Shown piece after piece: positions 25,205-32,397 of a stretch of 45,011 bases of DNA. The position numbers were made by a program, and so were the translations under genes. Origin of the DNA: Mycobacterium sp. shizuoka-1 (GTDB lineage Bacteria > Actinomycetota > Actinomycetes > Mycobacteriales > Mycobacteriaceae); contig NZ_BEWG01000033.1 of the NCBI RefSeq assembly GCF_002723835.1, forward strand, positions 93,043 to 138,053, written 5' to 3'. How positions within the stretch are numbered: the first letter of the stretch is position 1; each line of letters begins with the position of its first letter. Below the pieces are notes generated by a model. It saw only the letters and a program-made list of their open reading frames with translations. It searched no databases and was not told where the DNA came from.

Positions 25205-25278
25205 GGACAACTCGGACATTCCCAGGGCATCAGTTAGACAAAGCGGACAGACGCCTGGACAACGCGGACACTCGGACG
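25205..25278. repeat. Array of GGACA direct repeats in the AICE control region
   Basis: GGACA occurs at 25205, 25214, 25245, 25257 and 25266, with the variants AGACA at 25236 and GGACG at 25274. Six of the seven form three pairs with an exact 9-bp period (GGACA-N4-GGACA at 25205, 25236 and 25257). The array lies in the 243-bp gap between the divergent SCO3933-like and XRE genes, the main control point of the element. It is most likely a binding array for an element regulator such as the XRE protein, or an iteron-like site. Confidence 0.6.
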
Positions 25279-25388
25279 ACAATCGCGCGCCAACTTTTGT
25301 GCTTTGGGCGTCGCTAACGCTGGCACCGCGCTCCTAGCATGAGCAGATCGAGAAGCTACCTGTTCCTAACCACGCACTGACGACGCGA

Positions 25389-26108
25389 ATGAGTGAAAAG
25401 GGTTTCAGCGAAGCCAGACTCGCAACAGCCGCCGGTGTCGACGTCAAGACGGTGGGCCGCTGGGTCAGGGGTGAATCACTGCCCCAGGCGGTCAACGCGC
25501 GCGCCACCGCCGACGCACTGGGCTGTGATCCGCAGACGCTGTGGCCAGACATCTTTCCCACCCTGCGCCCACCTGGTACCGGCACGGTCGCGGTCAGTGT
25601 GTACCGAAGCCGCGCGGACGTCCCTGTCGCCGTGTGGACCCAACTGTTCGGCGGCGCCGCCGAGCAGATCGACATCCTGGTCTACGGGGGCACCTTCCTC
25701 TTCGACGGCATTCCCAGGTTCTGCTCAACGCTCGCAGTCGCGGCCGAACGCGGAGTCGCCATTCGCTTCATCGTGGGTGATCCCGATTGCGCTGCGGTAA
25801 GCCAACGCGGGGAAGAGGAGACGATTGGCTCAGTTCTAGCAGCTCGCTGCCAGATCACACTCGCACGATTGGCTTCACTCGCCGACGCCCCAGGCTTGGA
25901 GGTGCGCACACACGCCACACCGCTGTACACGTCGATGTTCCGCGCGGACAACACCCTGATTGCCAACCCGCACCTATACGGTGCTCCCGCCAGCGACAAT
26001 CCCGTCCTCTTTATTCGACGTGACGACGCGCCCGAGCTGTGGCGCGATCACCAACTCTCTTTCGAACGGGTGTGGAACACCGCCCAACCATTACCCACGC
26101 ACGCCTGA
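25389..26108 (+). CDS. XRE-family regulator with C-terminal DUF5919-like domain
   Basis: This 239-residue protein has an N-terminal Cro/CI helix-turn-helix (FSEARLATAAGVDVKTVGRWVRGES, split here as FSEARLATAAG and VDVKTVGRW) and a C-terminal domain (about 65-235). The latter has a phospholipase-D-like flavour (VYGGTFLFDGIP, RFIVGDPDC, FRADNTLIANPHLYG) without a clear HKD motif. This protein type recurs next to Nudix and HD genes in actinobacterial elements. ATG 25389 is the first in-frame start after a stop, but about 17 upstream codons read like coding sequence (EKLPVPNHALTTR). It may bind the GGACA array just upstream. Confidence 0.8.
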   Translation: MSEKGFSEARLATAAGVDVKTVGRWVRGESLPQAVNARATADALGCDPQTLWPDIFPTLRPPGTGTVAVSVYRSRADVPVAVWTQLFGGAAEQIDILVYGGTFLFDGIPRFCSTLAVAAERGVAIRFIVGDPDCAAVSQRGEEETIGSVLAARCQITLARLASLADAPGLEVRTHATPLYTSMFRADNTLIANPHLYGAPASDNPVLFIRRDDAPELWRDHQLSFERVWNTAQPLPTHA

Positions 26109-26128
26109 CCTGCCGATTGGAGAACCGT

Positions 26129-26599
26129 ATGGCCCGGACCGACTACTACAACGATCCCCACGCGCCAGCCGCAAACAGTGTGGTGCCCTCCACTACCGCC
26201 GTCGTCACCGATTCACATGATCGCATCGTGCTAATTCGCCGCCGCGACAATAACCTTTGGGCATTGCCGGGTGGCGCAATGGAATTGGGCGAATCCATCG
26301 TCGACGCGGCGGTTCGTGAAGTGAAAGAGGAAACCGGTCTCGACGTCGAGATCAGCGGACTCATCGGCGTCTACACCAATCCTCGCCACGTTATGGCCTA
26401 CGCCGACGGTGAAGTCCGTCAACAGTTCTCGCTGTGCTTCACCACCCGGCTGCTCGGTGGACAGTTGCGAGTCGACTCGGAAAGCACCGACATCGCCTGG
26501 ACGTCACCAGGCGAACTTGCATCTTTGGACGTCCACCCCTCGATGCGGCTGCGCATTCAGCACTACCTTCAACGCCGCGACAGCCCATACCTCGGGTAG
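26129..26599 (+). CDS. Nudix hydrolase (Pif-like)
   Basis: This 156-residue protein has a complete Nudix box: the Gly of GGAMELGE, then REVKEETGL, matching GX5EX7REUXEEXGU. It would hydrolyse a nucleoside diphosphate linked to some moiety. In pSAM2 the transfer-immunity protein Pif carries a Nudix motif, and a Nudix gene beside the regulator is usual in this element family. Hence an immunity or control role is possible. ATG 26129 has GGAG 7 nt upstream and lies 20 bp after the XRE stop, so they share a transcript. Confidence 0.88.
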   Translation: MARTDYYNDPHAPAANSVVPSTTAVVTDSHDRIVLIRRRDNNLWALPGGAMELGESIVDAAVREVKEETGLDVEISGLIGVYTNPRHVMAYADGEVRQQFSLCFTTRLLGGQLRVDSESTDIAWTSPGELASLDVHPSMRLRIQHYLQRRDSPYLG

Positions 26600-26615
26600 C
26601 CCGGCAAGGTCGTCT

Positions 26616-27155
26616 CTAGCCGGCGGAGGCACTAACTCGTGCTGCCGCCGCCAACAGGCTCGGCGCCGCCCGCTCGATCGCACGATGCACAGGATCCCCA
26701 TCGGGGTAACGCGACAGGATCTCCGTGACTCGATCTTCAGCTCGCACAGGCGAGCCCTGCGGGCCAGTGGTCAAGTCCGCGCACGTCAGCACGTCTAGTA
26801 ACAACGACGGAGGTGCCGTGAACTCGGCCAGCGCGTCTAAGAGGCCGCGCTCCCGCGCCTCGAACACCGCGCCCGTGTGATAGGCCACCAGCGAGACCAC
26901 CACTGCGGGAAAGCCCTCGTCGCGGACGAACACTGCGCCGTCGACGGGGTGGAAACCAGTCGATCGAACTGACGGCGCATAGCCAACATCGTGAAGCCAC
27001 GCGGCAGCCACCACCGCGTCGGCATCCATGGCGCCCAAGCCGACGACCAATCGCTCCGCCGTCGCCGCGACTCCGCAGACATGGGCCCACCGATGCGGCA
27101 GATCGGCCAGTCGCTCCTCGGCGATCGCCCGTGCACGTGCCGCGTCCGTCACCAC
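26616..27155 (-). CDS. HD-domain phosphohydrolase
   Basis: This 179-residue protein of the HD superfamily has metal ligands visible as His24 (RWAHVCGV), the HD pair in AAWLHDVGY and a later Asp in LTCADLTTG. Such proteins hydrolyse phosphate esters or nucleotides. The combination XRE, Nudix and HD recurs in AICEs and probably works together in element control. The GTG start at 27155 has an alternative GTG one codon downstream. It converges on the Nudix gene with 16 bp between stop codons. Confidence 0.85.
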   Translation of the reverse strand: MVTDAARARAIAEERLADLPHRWAHVCGVAATAERLVVGLGAMDADAVVAAAWLHDVGYAPSVRSTGFHPVDGAVFVRDEGFPAVVVSLVAYHTGAVFEARERGLLDALAEFTAPPSLLLDVLTCADLTTGPQGSPVRAEDRVTEILSRYPDGDPVHRAIERAAPSLLAAAARVSASAG

Positions 27156-27312
27156 GATGCAAGTCTACGAATGTGCCCGACACAGCACCGACGCGATTTG
27201 GGCGAAAGATCCACGCCGCGGCGGCTCCCGTCCGCTGGCGCTCCCGTCCGCCACCACGGACCGAAAAATGCCTATCGGATCGAGGCTGTGAGAACTTTCT
27301 CTACTGTTATCA

Positions 27313-27324
27313 AGAACAGGTTCT
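27313..27324. promoter_or_regulatory. AGAAC-AG-GTTCT palindrome at the 3' end of the KstR-like gene
   Basis: AGAAC and GTTCT are exact inverted repeats with a 2-bp centre. They lie within a larger nested inverted repeat (TGAGAAC at 27289 and GTTCTCA at 27320). The AAC-N2-GTT core resembles reported KstR operators. It lies upstream of the HD gene and at the end of the frameshifted KstR-like gene. The remaining 27156-27288 gap shows no gene. Confidence 0.4.
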
Positions 27325-27951
27325 CAGCCCACTTCGGGATCGCCATGAGTGGCGTCCACAAAGCGGTCGATGGCCCTATCGATTCGATCCCGAGCGACTT
27401 CACCCGATATTCGCCCACTGCTGAACGCCGCCAAATTGGCAAGCCACACATCAGCGATCAGCCCCGCTAGTCGCTGGTCTCTGACCGTGGGCTCGCCGCC
27501 GCTCAAAGTCCTTGCCAGCAGACCTTCAATGACGTCGATCGCTTCATCGGTGGCTGCGGCGGCGGTGTGGTCGGCGAGGACGAAGGCGCGCGTCACCGCC
27601 TCGGTCAAGCGCGGGTCTTGGTTGCCATTCGGTGTGCAGGCAGTCGACGAGCAAGCGAAGGCGTTCGCGCGGTGTCGACGCGGTGACGGTCCAATCGCGG
27701 CTGTTTCCAAACTCTTGGAACTCGCGGGTCAACGCCGACACCAAGAGGTGGATCTTGGAGGGGAAGTACCGGTACAGCGTGCTGACGCCGATTCCGACCT
27801 GCGCGGCCACCGCGCGAACGTGCACAGCCTCGTAACCGCCGCTAACTGCCAGCATCATCGCGGCATCTACTGCACTGTTACGGCGGTACGTGTCGACACC
27901 GCCAAGGTCGGCCGCCCTATCGGGGCGATGCTGCCTCAACTTCGAAGCCAT
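27324..27951 (-). pseudogene. KstR-like TetR-family regulator, frameshifted
   Basis: The N-terminal frame from ATG 27951 encodes a TetR helix-turn-helix (RRNSAVDAAMMLAV, then VHVRAVAAQVGIGVSTLYRY) and continues to about LVDCLHTEWQ. From about 27640 the family-like sequence continues in the next frame: DPRLTEAVTRAFVLAD, later VWLANLAAFSSGR, to a stop at 27324. Total span is 628 nt, one more than a multiple of three, which fits a single-base insertion near 27620-27640. The ligand-binding half is close in pattern to KstR, the cholesterol-catabolism repressor. The frame change leaves the DNA-binding domain without most of its ligand domain. A sequencing error must be excluded. It follows the thioesterase gene by 16 bp. 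Confidence 0.75.
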
Positions 27952-27967
27952 GCTGCCAACGCCACGC

Positions 27968-28489
27968 TCAGACGCTGTGATCACCAATTGGTTGGTGAAG
28001 CGCGCCGGCTAGCCGATCAAACAGGTCCTCGAATCCGCTCACGTCGCCGTGCGCAGCGAAATGATCGACACCCACCGTCACGAAGACTGCGCTGGCGGTG
28101 AACCGGGTGATGCCATCGTGACTGACTCCCGTTCCGCTGACGTGAAGAGCACGTCCTTGGCGGCCGGTGATCTGGGCAGTAATCCTGTGCGGTTCGTGCA
28201 ACGGGACAGGTCGCAGATACTCCACTGTCAGACTGCGTGTCACCGCGGGCGTGCCGGCCACCCACAACGTGAAGCCCAGTACGTCGTCACAGGCTGTCGC
28301 TACTGCGCCGCCGTGCGCCAGTCCTGGGGCGCCGATATGGCGCTCATCGAACGTCACATCGCTGTAGACCTCGTCACCGTCGCGATAGACAACCAGCTGC
28401 AATCCATGCGAATTCGCGGGCCCGCACCCGGTACACGTCGAGGTATGCGGAGGCAGTAGATATGGCCCCGGATGTGCTGTGTCACCCAT
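27968..28489 (-). CDS. PaaI-type hotdog thioesterase
   Basis: This is a 173-residue hotdog-fold protein expected to hydrolyse an acyl-CoA. The core motif is GAPGLAHGGAVATACDDVLG, with HGG followed by the Asp expected in PaaI-like enzymes, then RSLTVEYLRPVPLHEPH. An N-terminal CTGCGPAN cysteine cluster is typical of an actinobacterial subgroup. ATG 28489 has AAGGGG 6 nt upstream; ATG 28495 overlaps that ribosome site. It is the first gene of a two-gene operon with the KstR-like pseudogene. Confidence 0.87.
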   Translation of the reverse strand: MGDTAHPGPYLLPPHTSTCTGCGPANSHGLQLVVYRDGDEVYSDVTFDERHIGAPGLAHGGAVATACDDVLGFTLWVAGTPAVTRSLTVEYLRPVPLHEPHRITAQITGRQGRALHVSGTGVSHDGITRFTASAVFVTVGVDHFAAHGDVSGFEDLFDRLAGALHQPIGDHSV

Positions 28490-28654
28490 CGTCATCCCCT
28501 TGTTTCGCACTGATTCGCGATATCGTCGGGCCCGCACCGCAACTGCAACGAGCCTTCGTTTGGCAGCTTCTGGACGCACCAAGACCCTCCCGCGTAGACA
28601 CGACGGCCATGCCTACCGACCAGGGTGTTCTCCGTAACCGCGGACAAACCTACG

Positions 28655-28674
28655 AACAGTTTCGCTACGCTACT
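28655..28674. promoter_or_regulatory. AACAGTTTC / ACGCTACT modules upstream of tetR
   Basis: AACAGTTTC (28655-28663) and ACGCTACT (28667-28674) both recur upstream of the orphan mceA (29531 and 29523). A related form lies upstream of mmpL. This supports autoregulation by the TetR at 28744 or a shared activator. The rest of 28490-28743 holds only the divergent promoters; an overlapping plus-strand ORF looks non-coding. Confidence 0.4.
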
Positions 28675-28743
28675 CTTGGTACCATACCTTGACGCCTGCT
28701 GGAAACGCCGCCCGCAGGTCCCATTTTCCGAAGGGACAACGCA

Positions 28744-29391
28744 GTGAGCACTCAACCGGCGGCATACGCAGACGACGATGATGACATCGACCCCCGCCGG
28801 ATCAGGTCGCGTAACCGACTGCTCGACGCGGCGGCGGCACTCCTCACCACCGGGGGAATCGAAGCCGTCACGATCGACGCGGTGACCAAAGCCTCCAAGG
28901 TGGCTCGCACCACCCTCTATCGGCATTTCGCAAGCTCATCACAGTTGCTGGCGGCCACATTCGAGCGCCTGCTGCCGCACGTCACTACACCGACACCCGA
29001 CGAGGGGTCGCTGCGGCAGAGGCTGATTGAAATCCTCAGCCGGCAGGCCGCACTCTTTGCCGATGCCCCGATCCAGGTCACCACGCTGGCTTGGGTCGCC
29101 CTTGGGCCCACCGATCCTGCTGCTGACGGCACCGCAGATGAGGACAGCCCGGCTGGCAGCCTGCGTTCTAGGGTCGTCGAGCAATACCGCAAACCGTTCG
29201 ACGAAATCCTGTCGAGCGACCAGGCTCGCGAAGAACTTGACGAATTCGACCTCGAATTGGCTGAGTGCCAGCTCGTCGGTCCGCTGGTCTTCGCACGCAT
29301 GACCGGACTCTGCACCATCAGCCGTGACCAGTGCGTCCGCATCGTCGACGACTTTCTGGCCGCACACTCACGCACCCGAACCGAGGCGTGA
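28744..29391 (+). CDS. TetR-family transcriptional regulator
   Basis: This is a 215-residue regulator. The N-terminus is Asp-rich (DDDDDIDPRR), followed by the TetR helix-turn-helix (IEAVTIDAVTKASKVARTTLYRHFAS). The C-terminal ligand domain is helical without a recognisable subtype. The GTG start at 28744 has AAGGGA about 8 nt upstream. It lies 225 bp upstream of the orphan mceA on the same strand. Operator-like modules are found in front of both genes, so control of the mceA and of itself is plausible. Confidence 0.88.
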   Translation: MSTQPAAYADDDDDIDPRRIRSRNRLLDAAAALLTTGGIEAVTIDAVTKASKVARTTLYRHFASSSQLLAATFERLLPHVTTPTPDEGSLRQRLIEILSRQAALFADAPIQVTTLAWVALGPTDPAADGTADEDSPAGSLRSRVVEQYRKPFDEILSSDQAREELDEFDLELAECQLVGPLVFARMTGLCTISRDQCVRIVDDFLAAHSRTRTEA

Positions 29392-29522
29392 CGGCGAATT
29401 GGTAGGTGCGCCGGCGGTTCGCCTGCGGCTTGTCGTCGCTGGGACCGGGCGGCTCGCACTGGGCCTGGCTGAAACTTCCTGGTGACCCTGCGTCATCGCC
29501 ATCCGCCAGCCGCGCTGAGAAA

Positions 29523-29557
29523 ACGCTACTAACAGTTTCAAAACGCTATGTAGCGTT
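29523..29557. promoter_or_regulatory. Operator region of the orphan mceA
   Basis: A near-perfect palindrome, AACGCTA-TG-TAGCGTT (29542-29557), is preceded 20 bp upstream by a further AACGCTA half-site (29522-29528) and by ACTAACAGTTTC. CGCTACTAACAGTTTC (29524-29539) matches CGATACTAACGGTTTC upstream of mmpL (36600-36615) at 14 of 16 positions. Confidence 0.55.
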
Positions 29558-29561
29558 GTGC

Positions 29562-29567
29562 TACTAT
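29562..29567 (+). promoter_or_regulatory. -10 element of the orphan mceA transcript
   Basis: TACTAT fits the TANNNT pattern and places the start of transcription near 29574. That is only about 4 nt before the ATG of a short upstream reading frame, and directly downstream of the palindromic operator. Confidence 0.4.
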
Positions 29568-29577
29568 AGGTACACTT

Positions 29578-29619
29578 ATGAGGTTCAGTCGACCACGATC
29601 CAGTGAGCCCGTCATATGA
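29578..29619 (+). CDS. Possible 13-residue leader peptide overlapping the mceA start
   Basis: ATG 29578 opens a frame of 13 codons (MRFSRPRSSEPVI) ending in TGA at 29617-29619, which overlaps the ATG of the mce gene (ATGA). It starts a few nucleotides after the predicted transcription start, so it would be read from a nearly leaderless end. The mce gene itself lacks a clear ribosome site, which makes translational coupling attractive. The peptide may have no function of its own. Confidence 0.3.
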   Translation: MRFSRPRSSEPVI

Positions 29620-30875
29620 AAACCCCTGTCCGCGTGAGTCGTTCGTCGAATCGCGCCGCTGTTGGTCGCACGCTGAATCACTGGCGGCACCATCCACCGT
29701 TACGAACGGCCGGGACCGTGGCGCTGGCCCTGGTCGTAGTAGTGGTATCGACGGTCTACCTGCAATTTCACGGTGAGTTCACTCCGGCCATGCACTTGAC
29801 CCTGGTGTCGGATCGCGCTGGGCTGGTCATGGAGCCCGGGGCAAAAGTGACCTACAACGGCGTCGAAATCGGCCGGGTCGCCGCGGTGCGCGCGATCCAG
29901 CAAGATGACACCACCAAGGCGAAACTGTCCCTGGACGTCGCTCCAAAGTACATCGAGCTGATCCCGGCCAACGTGACCGCCGAGATCAAGGCCAGCACGG
30001 TATTCGGCAACAAGTATGTAGCCTTCCGTAGCCCGTCGAGACCGGCATCTGCGCGCGTGTCGAGCTCGCAGGTGATCGACGTCTCGCACGTGACGACCGA
30101 ATTCAACACCCTGTTCGAAACCTTGATGTCGATCGCGCAGAAAGTCGATCCCGTCAAACTCAACCTGACTCTTGCGGCCACCGCCGAGGCACTGGACGGG
30201 CACGGCCTCGACTTCGGCCGATCAATCATCGCGGGCAATGCTGTCCTCGACGACATCAACCCTGAAATGCCGCAGATCCGCGAAGACATCAAACGCCTTA
30301 CCGACCTCGCCGACGTCTATGCCCAATCCTCACCCGATTTCTGGAAATTCCTCAACAATGCAGCGACCACGGCAGGCACCGTCAATGAGCAGCGAGCCGA
30401 TCTCGATGCGGCGCTGCTGGCTGCCGCGGGCTTCGGCAACGCTGGCGCTGACATCGTGGGGCGGGGAAGTCCCTACCTGGTGCGAGGTCTGGCTGACCTG
30501 GTGACGACCACCGGCACCTTGAACACCTACAGTCCCGAATTCCTGTGCAGCATAAGAAATTATGCTGCGATCCTGCCGCAGACTGTTGAATCCGCAGGCG
30601 GCAACGGCTACTCGATCGACTTCCGTATCGGGCTCACCGGTGCGCCGAATCCGTACGTCTATCCGGATAACCTGCCCCGTTCCAATGCGCGAGGCGGCCC
30701 GGGCGGCGCCCCTGGATGTTGGCAGACAGTCACCAAGGATTTCTGGCCCGCCCCTTACCTGGTAGCCGACACCGGCGCATCACTGGCTCCCTACAACCAC
30801 CTCGAACTCGGGCAGCCATTGCTTACCGAATATGTGTGGGGACGCCAGGTCGGTGAAAACACCATCAATCCCTAG
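29616..30875 (+). CDS. Orphan MceA-type protein
   Basis: This 419-residue MCE protein has one N-terminal membrane anchor (about 33-50), an MCE/MlaD domain (about 57-135, with SDRAGLVMEPGAKVTYNGVE and LIPANVTAEIKASTVFGNKY), then the long helical MCE-associated region. The C-terminal part (FLCSIRNYAAILPQ, YPDNLPRSNARGGPGG, CWQ) matches MceA proteins. It aligns in pattern with the mceA fragment at the left edge of the window. There are no yrbE or mceB-F genes beside it, so it must work with a transporter encoded elsewhere or have another role. The ATG overlaps the stop of a short upstream frame. Confidence 0.92.
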   Translation: MKTPVRVSRSSNRAAVGRTLNHWRHHPPLRTAGTVALALVVVVVSTVYLQFHGEFTPAMHLTLVSDRAGLVMEPGAKVTYNGVEIGRVAAVRAIQQDDTTKAKLSLDVAPKYIELIPANVTAEIKASTVFGNKYVAFRSPSRPASARVSSSQVIDVSHVTTEFNTLFETLMSIAQKVDPVKLNLTLAATAEALDGHGLDFGRSIIAGNAVLDDINPEMPQIREDIKRLTDLADVYAQSSPDFWKFLNNAATTAGTVNEQRADLDAALLAAAGFGNAGADIVGRGSPYLVRGLADLVTTTGTLNTYSPEFLCSIRNYAAILPQTVESAGGNGYSIDFRIGLTGAPNPYVYPDNLPRSNARGGPGGAPGCWQTVTKDFWPAPYLVADTGASLAPYNHLELGQPLLTEYVWGRQVGENTINP

Positions 30876-31002
30876 GACGAGCAGGCCTGCGGACCCACCG
30901 GTCCACGACTACGTCGAAGCGGCGCTCAGCGGCCTCGATACATAGAATCGTCATATTCCGATGGAACTGGGAGACAGCGACATTGGGGCGGCATGCAGTC
31001 GC

Positions 31003-32325
31003 TCAGGAAGCGCTTCCTCGCCGGACGCGTAAGGGAATCGAAACAGGTCCTCGCAGTGAAGGATTGGTACCCCAGCGCACGGGTCCAGCAAGCTCCAGGC
31101 CGTCGAGTTCGTCCAGCAGATGGTCCACCGCTGTGATCACTTCGAGTCGTGCGAGATGAGCGCCCAGACAAAAGTGAAGTCCATGGCCGAATGCCAGGTG
31201 CCCGGTCGTGTCGCGATGAGGGTCGAACCGATCGGGGTCGCTGAACTTCGCCGGGTCTCGGTTCGCCGAGGCATAGAAGAGCAACGCCTTTGCGCCCTTA
31301 GGGATTACCGTGTCGCCGATCCGATAGGGCGCGGTAGCGGTTCTGGTGACCCACTGCACCGGCGAGCCCCAACGCGCGGTCTCCTCGACCGCCGGGCGAA
31401 GCAGGCTGCGGTCGGCTTTCAACGTCAGGAAGAACTCGCGGTCCTCGGCGAGCCTGACGAGCAGCATGCCCAACAGGTTTGTAGTGGTCTCGTTGCCGGC
31501 GACCAGAAGGATGAGCGCGTAGAAGAAAGCTTCCTGATCGCTGAGCTCGCCGGATTCTTTGGCTGCCTGCAACCAACCCAAGAGATCGTCTGCCGACGTG
31601 CTGGACCGCCGGCCCATCTCGACGTCTATGAAGCTGCGCATCTGCACGTAGGACTGAAGTAGCGAACCGACGTATCGCATGACCTCGTGCACCGACCGCG
31701 GTCCGAATAGTCTCGCGAACTTGTTGGATACGGTGCGAAAGGCCGGCCACTGAGGATGGGGAATACCCAAGATTGTGGCAATGACGTTGATGGGCATGGG
31801 GATCGTCAGCGCCGCGACCATGTCAATGACGTCGCCGTCTCGCAGTGGCCTGATCGCCTCATCGGACAACGCGCGAATATCTGTGGCCAGAGTCTGTACC
31901 GAACGCTTGCTGAACATGGGCGCGGTCAGATGCCGCAGGCGGGTGTGATCGGGTGGGTCTGTGGTGAGTACAGCACTGGTGACAAACGACCGCAGCATGA
32001 TGCCGTCCCTCGACGAGAACACCTCATTGTTGCGAACGGCCTTGTGCACGTCCTCGTAGCGCCCCATCATCCAGACGCCGAGCCGCTCGTTGACGACCAC
32101 CGGATGCTCACGAATGCGCAGCAGCTCGGGATAGGGGTCGGCGATGTTCTCGGCGAGCGTCGGATCGAATGTGGTTCGTGGCACCGACTTCGGCGCCGAT
32201 GCAGTGCGTGGGCGCCGTAGATCGCGGTAAGCCCCTGTCGCAACCGGACGCCACAGATCAGTGACGGAGCTGCGAGTTGCAGAAAGCACCGCGCGTGGTG
32301 GGGGCCGTAGAAGATCCGTCGACAT
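31003..32325 (-). CDS. Cytochrome P450 (element-borne)
   Basis: This is a 440-residue P450. The I-helix motif is AGNETT (276-281), the ExxR pair E315-R318 and the heme loop FGHGLHFCLGAHLA with thiolate Cys386. An Arg-rich N-terminal extension of about 45 residues precedes the usual start of the fold. No ferredoxin gene lies beside it. It is divergent from an AraC regulator whose predicted operator sits between them. It differs clearly from the P450 at 3840. The substrate is unknown; the neighbours suggest a lipid or steroid. Confidence 0.93.
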   Translation of the reverse strand: MSTDLLRPPPRAVLSATRSSVTDLWRPVATGAYRDLRRPRTASAPKSVPRTTFDPTLAENIADPYPELLRIREHPVVVNERLGVWMMGRYEDVHKAVRNNEVFSSRDGIMLRSFVTSAVLTTDPPDHTRLRHLTAPMFSKRSVQTLATDIRALSDEAIRPLRDGDVIDMVAALTIPMPINVIATILGIPHPQWPAFRTVSNKFARLFGPRSVHEVMRYVGSLLQSYVQMRSFIDVEMGRRSSTSADDLLGWLQAAKESGELSDQEAFFYALILLVAGNETTTNLLGMLLVRLAEDREFFLTLKADRSLLRPAVEETARWGSPVQWVTRTATAPYRIGDTVIPKGAKALLFYASANRDPAKFSDPDRFDPHRDTTGHLAFGHGLHFCLGAHLARLEVITAVDHLLDELDGLELAGPVRWGTNPSLRGPVSIPLRVRRGSAS

Positions 32326-32368
32326 AACATGACGTTAGGCCGGTCGCAATGGCTCGATAATGACAGAA

Positions 32369-32396
32369 TCAGACAGACATTTGATATTTTCAGACA
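32369..32396. promoter_or_regulatory. AraC-type direct repeat operator
   Basis: TCAGACA at 32369-32375 recurs at 32390-32396. The 21-bp start-to-start distance equals two helical turns, the usual arrangement for AraC-family sites. The second copy ends next to the araC-type start codon, so binding would block its own gene and could activate the divergent P450. Confidence 0.5.
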
Positions 32397-32397
32397 C

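Noticed and set aside
28462..28692. Plus-strand ORF overlapping the thioesterase start and the tetR promoter
   Set aside because: It covers the divergent control region and shows no protein-like pattern.
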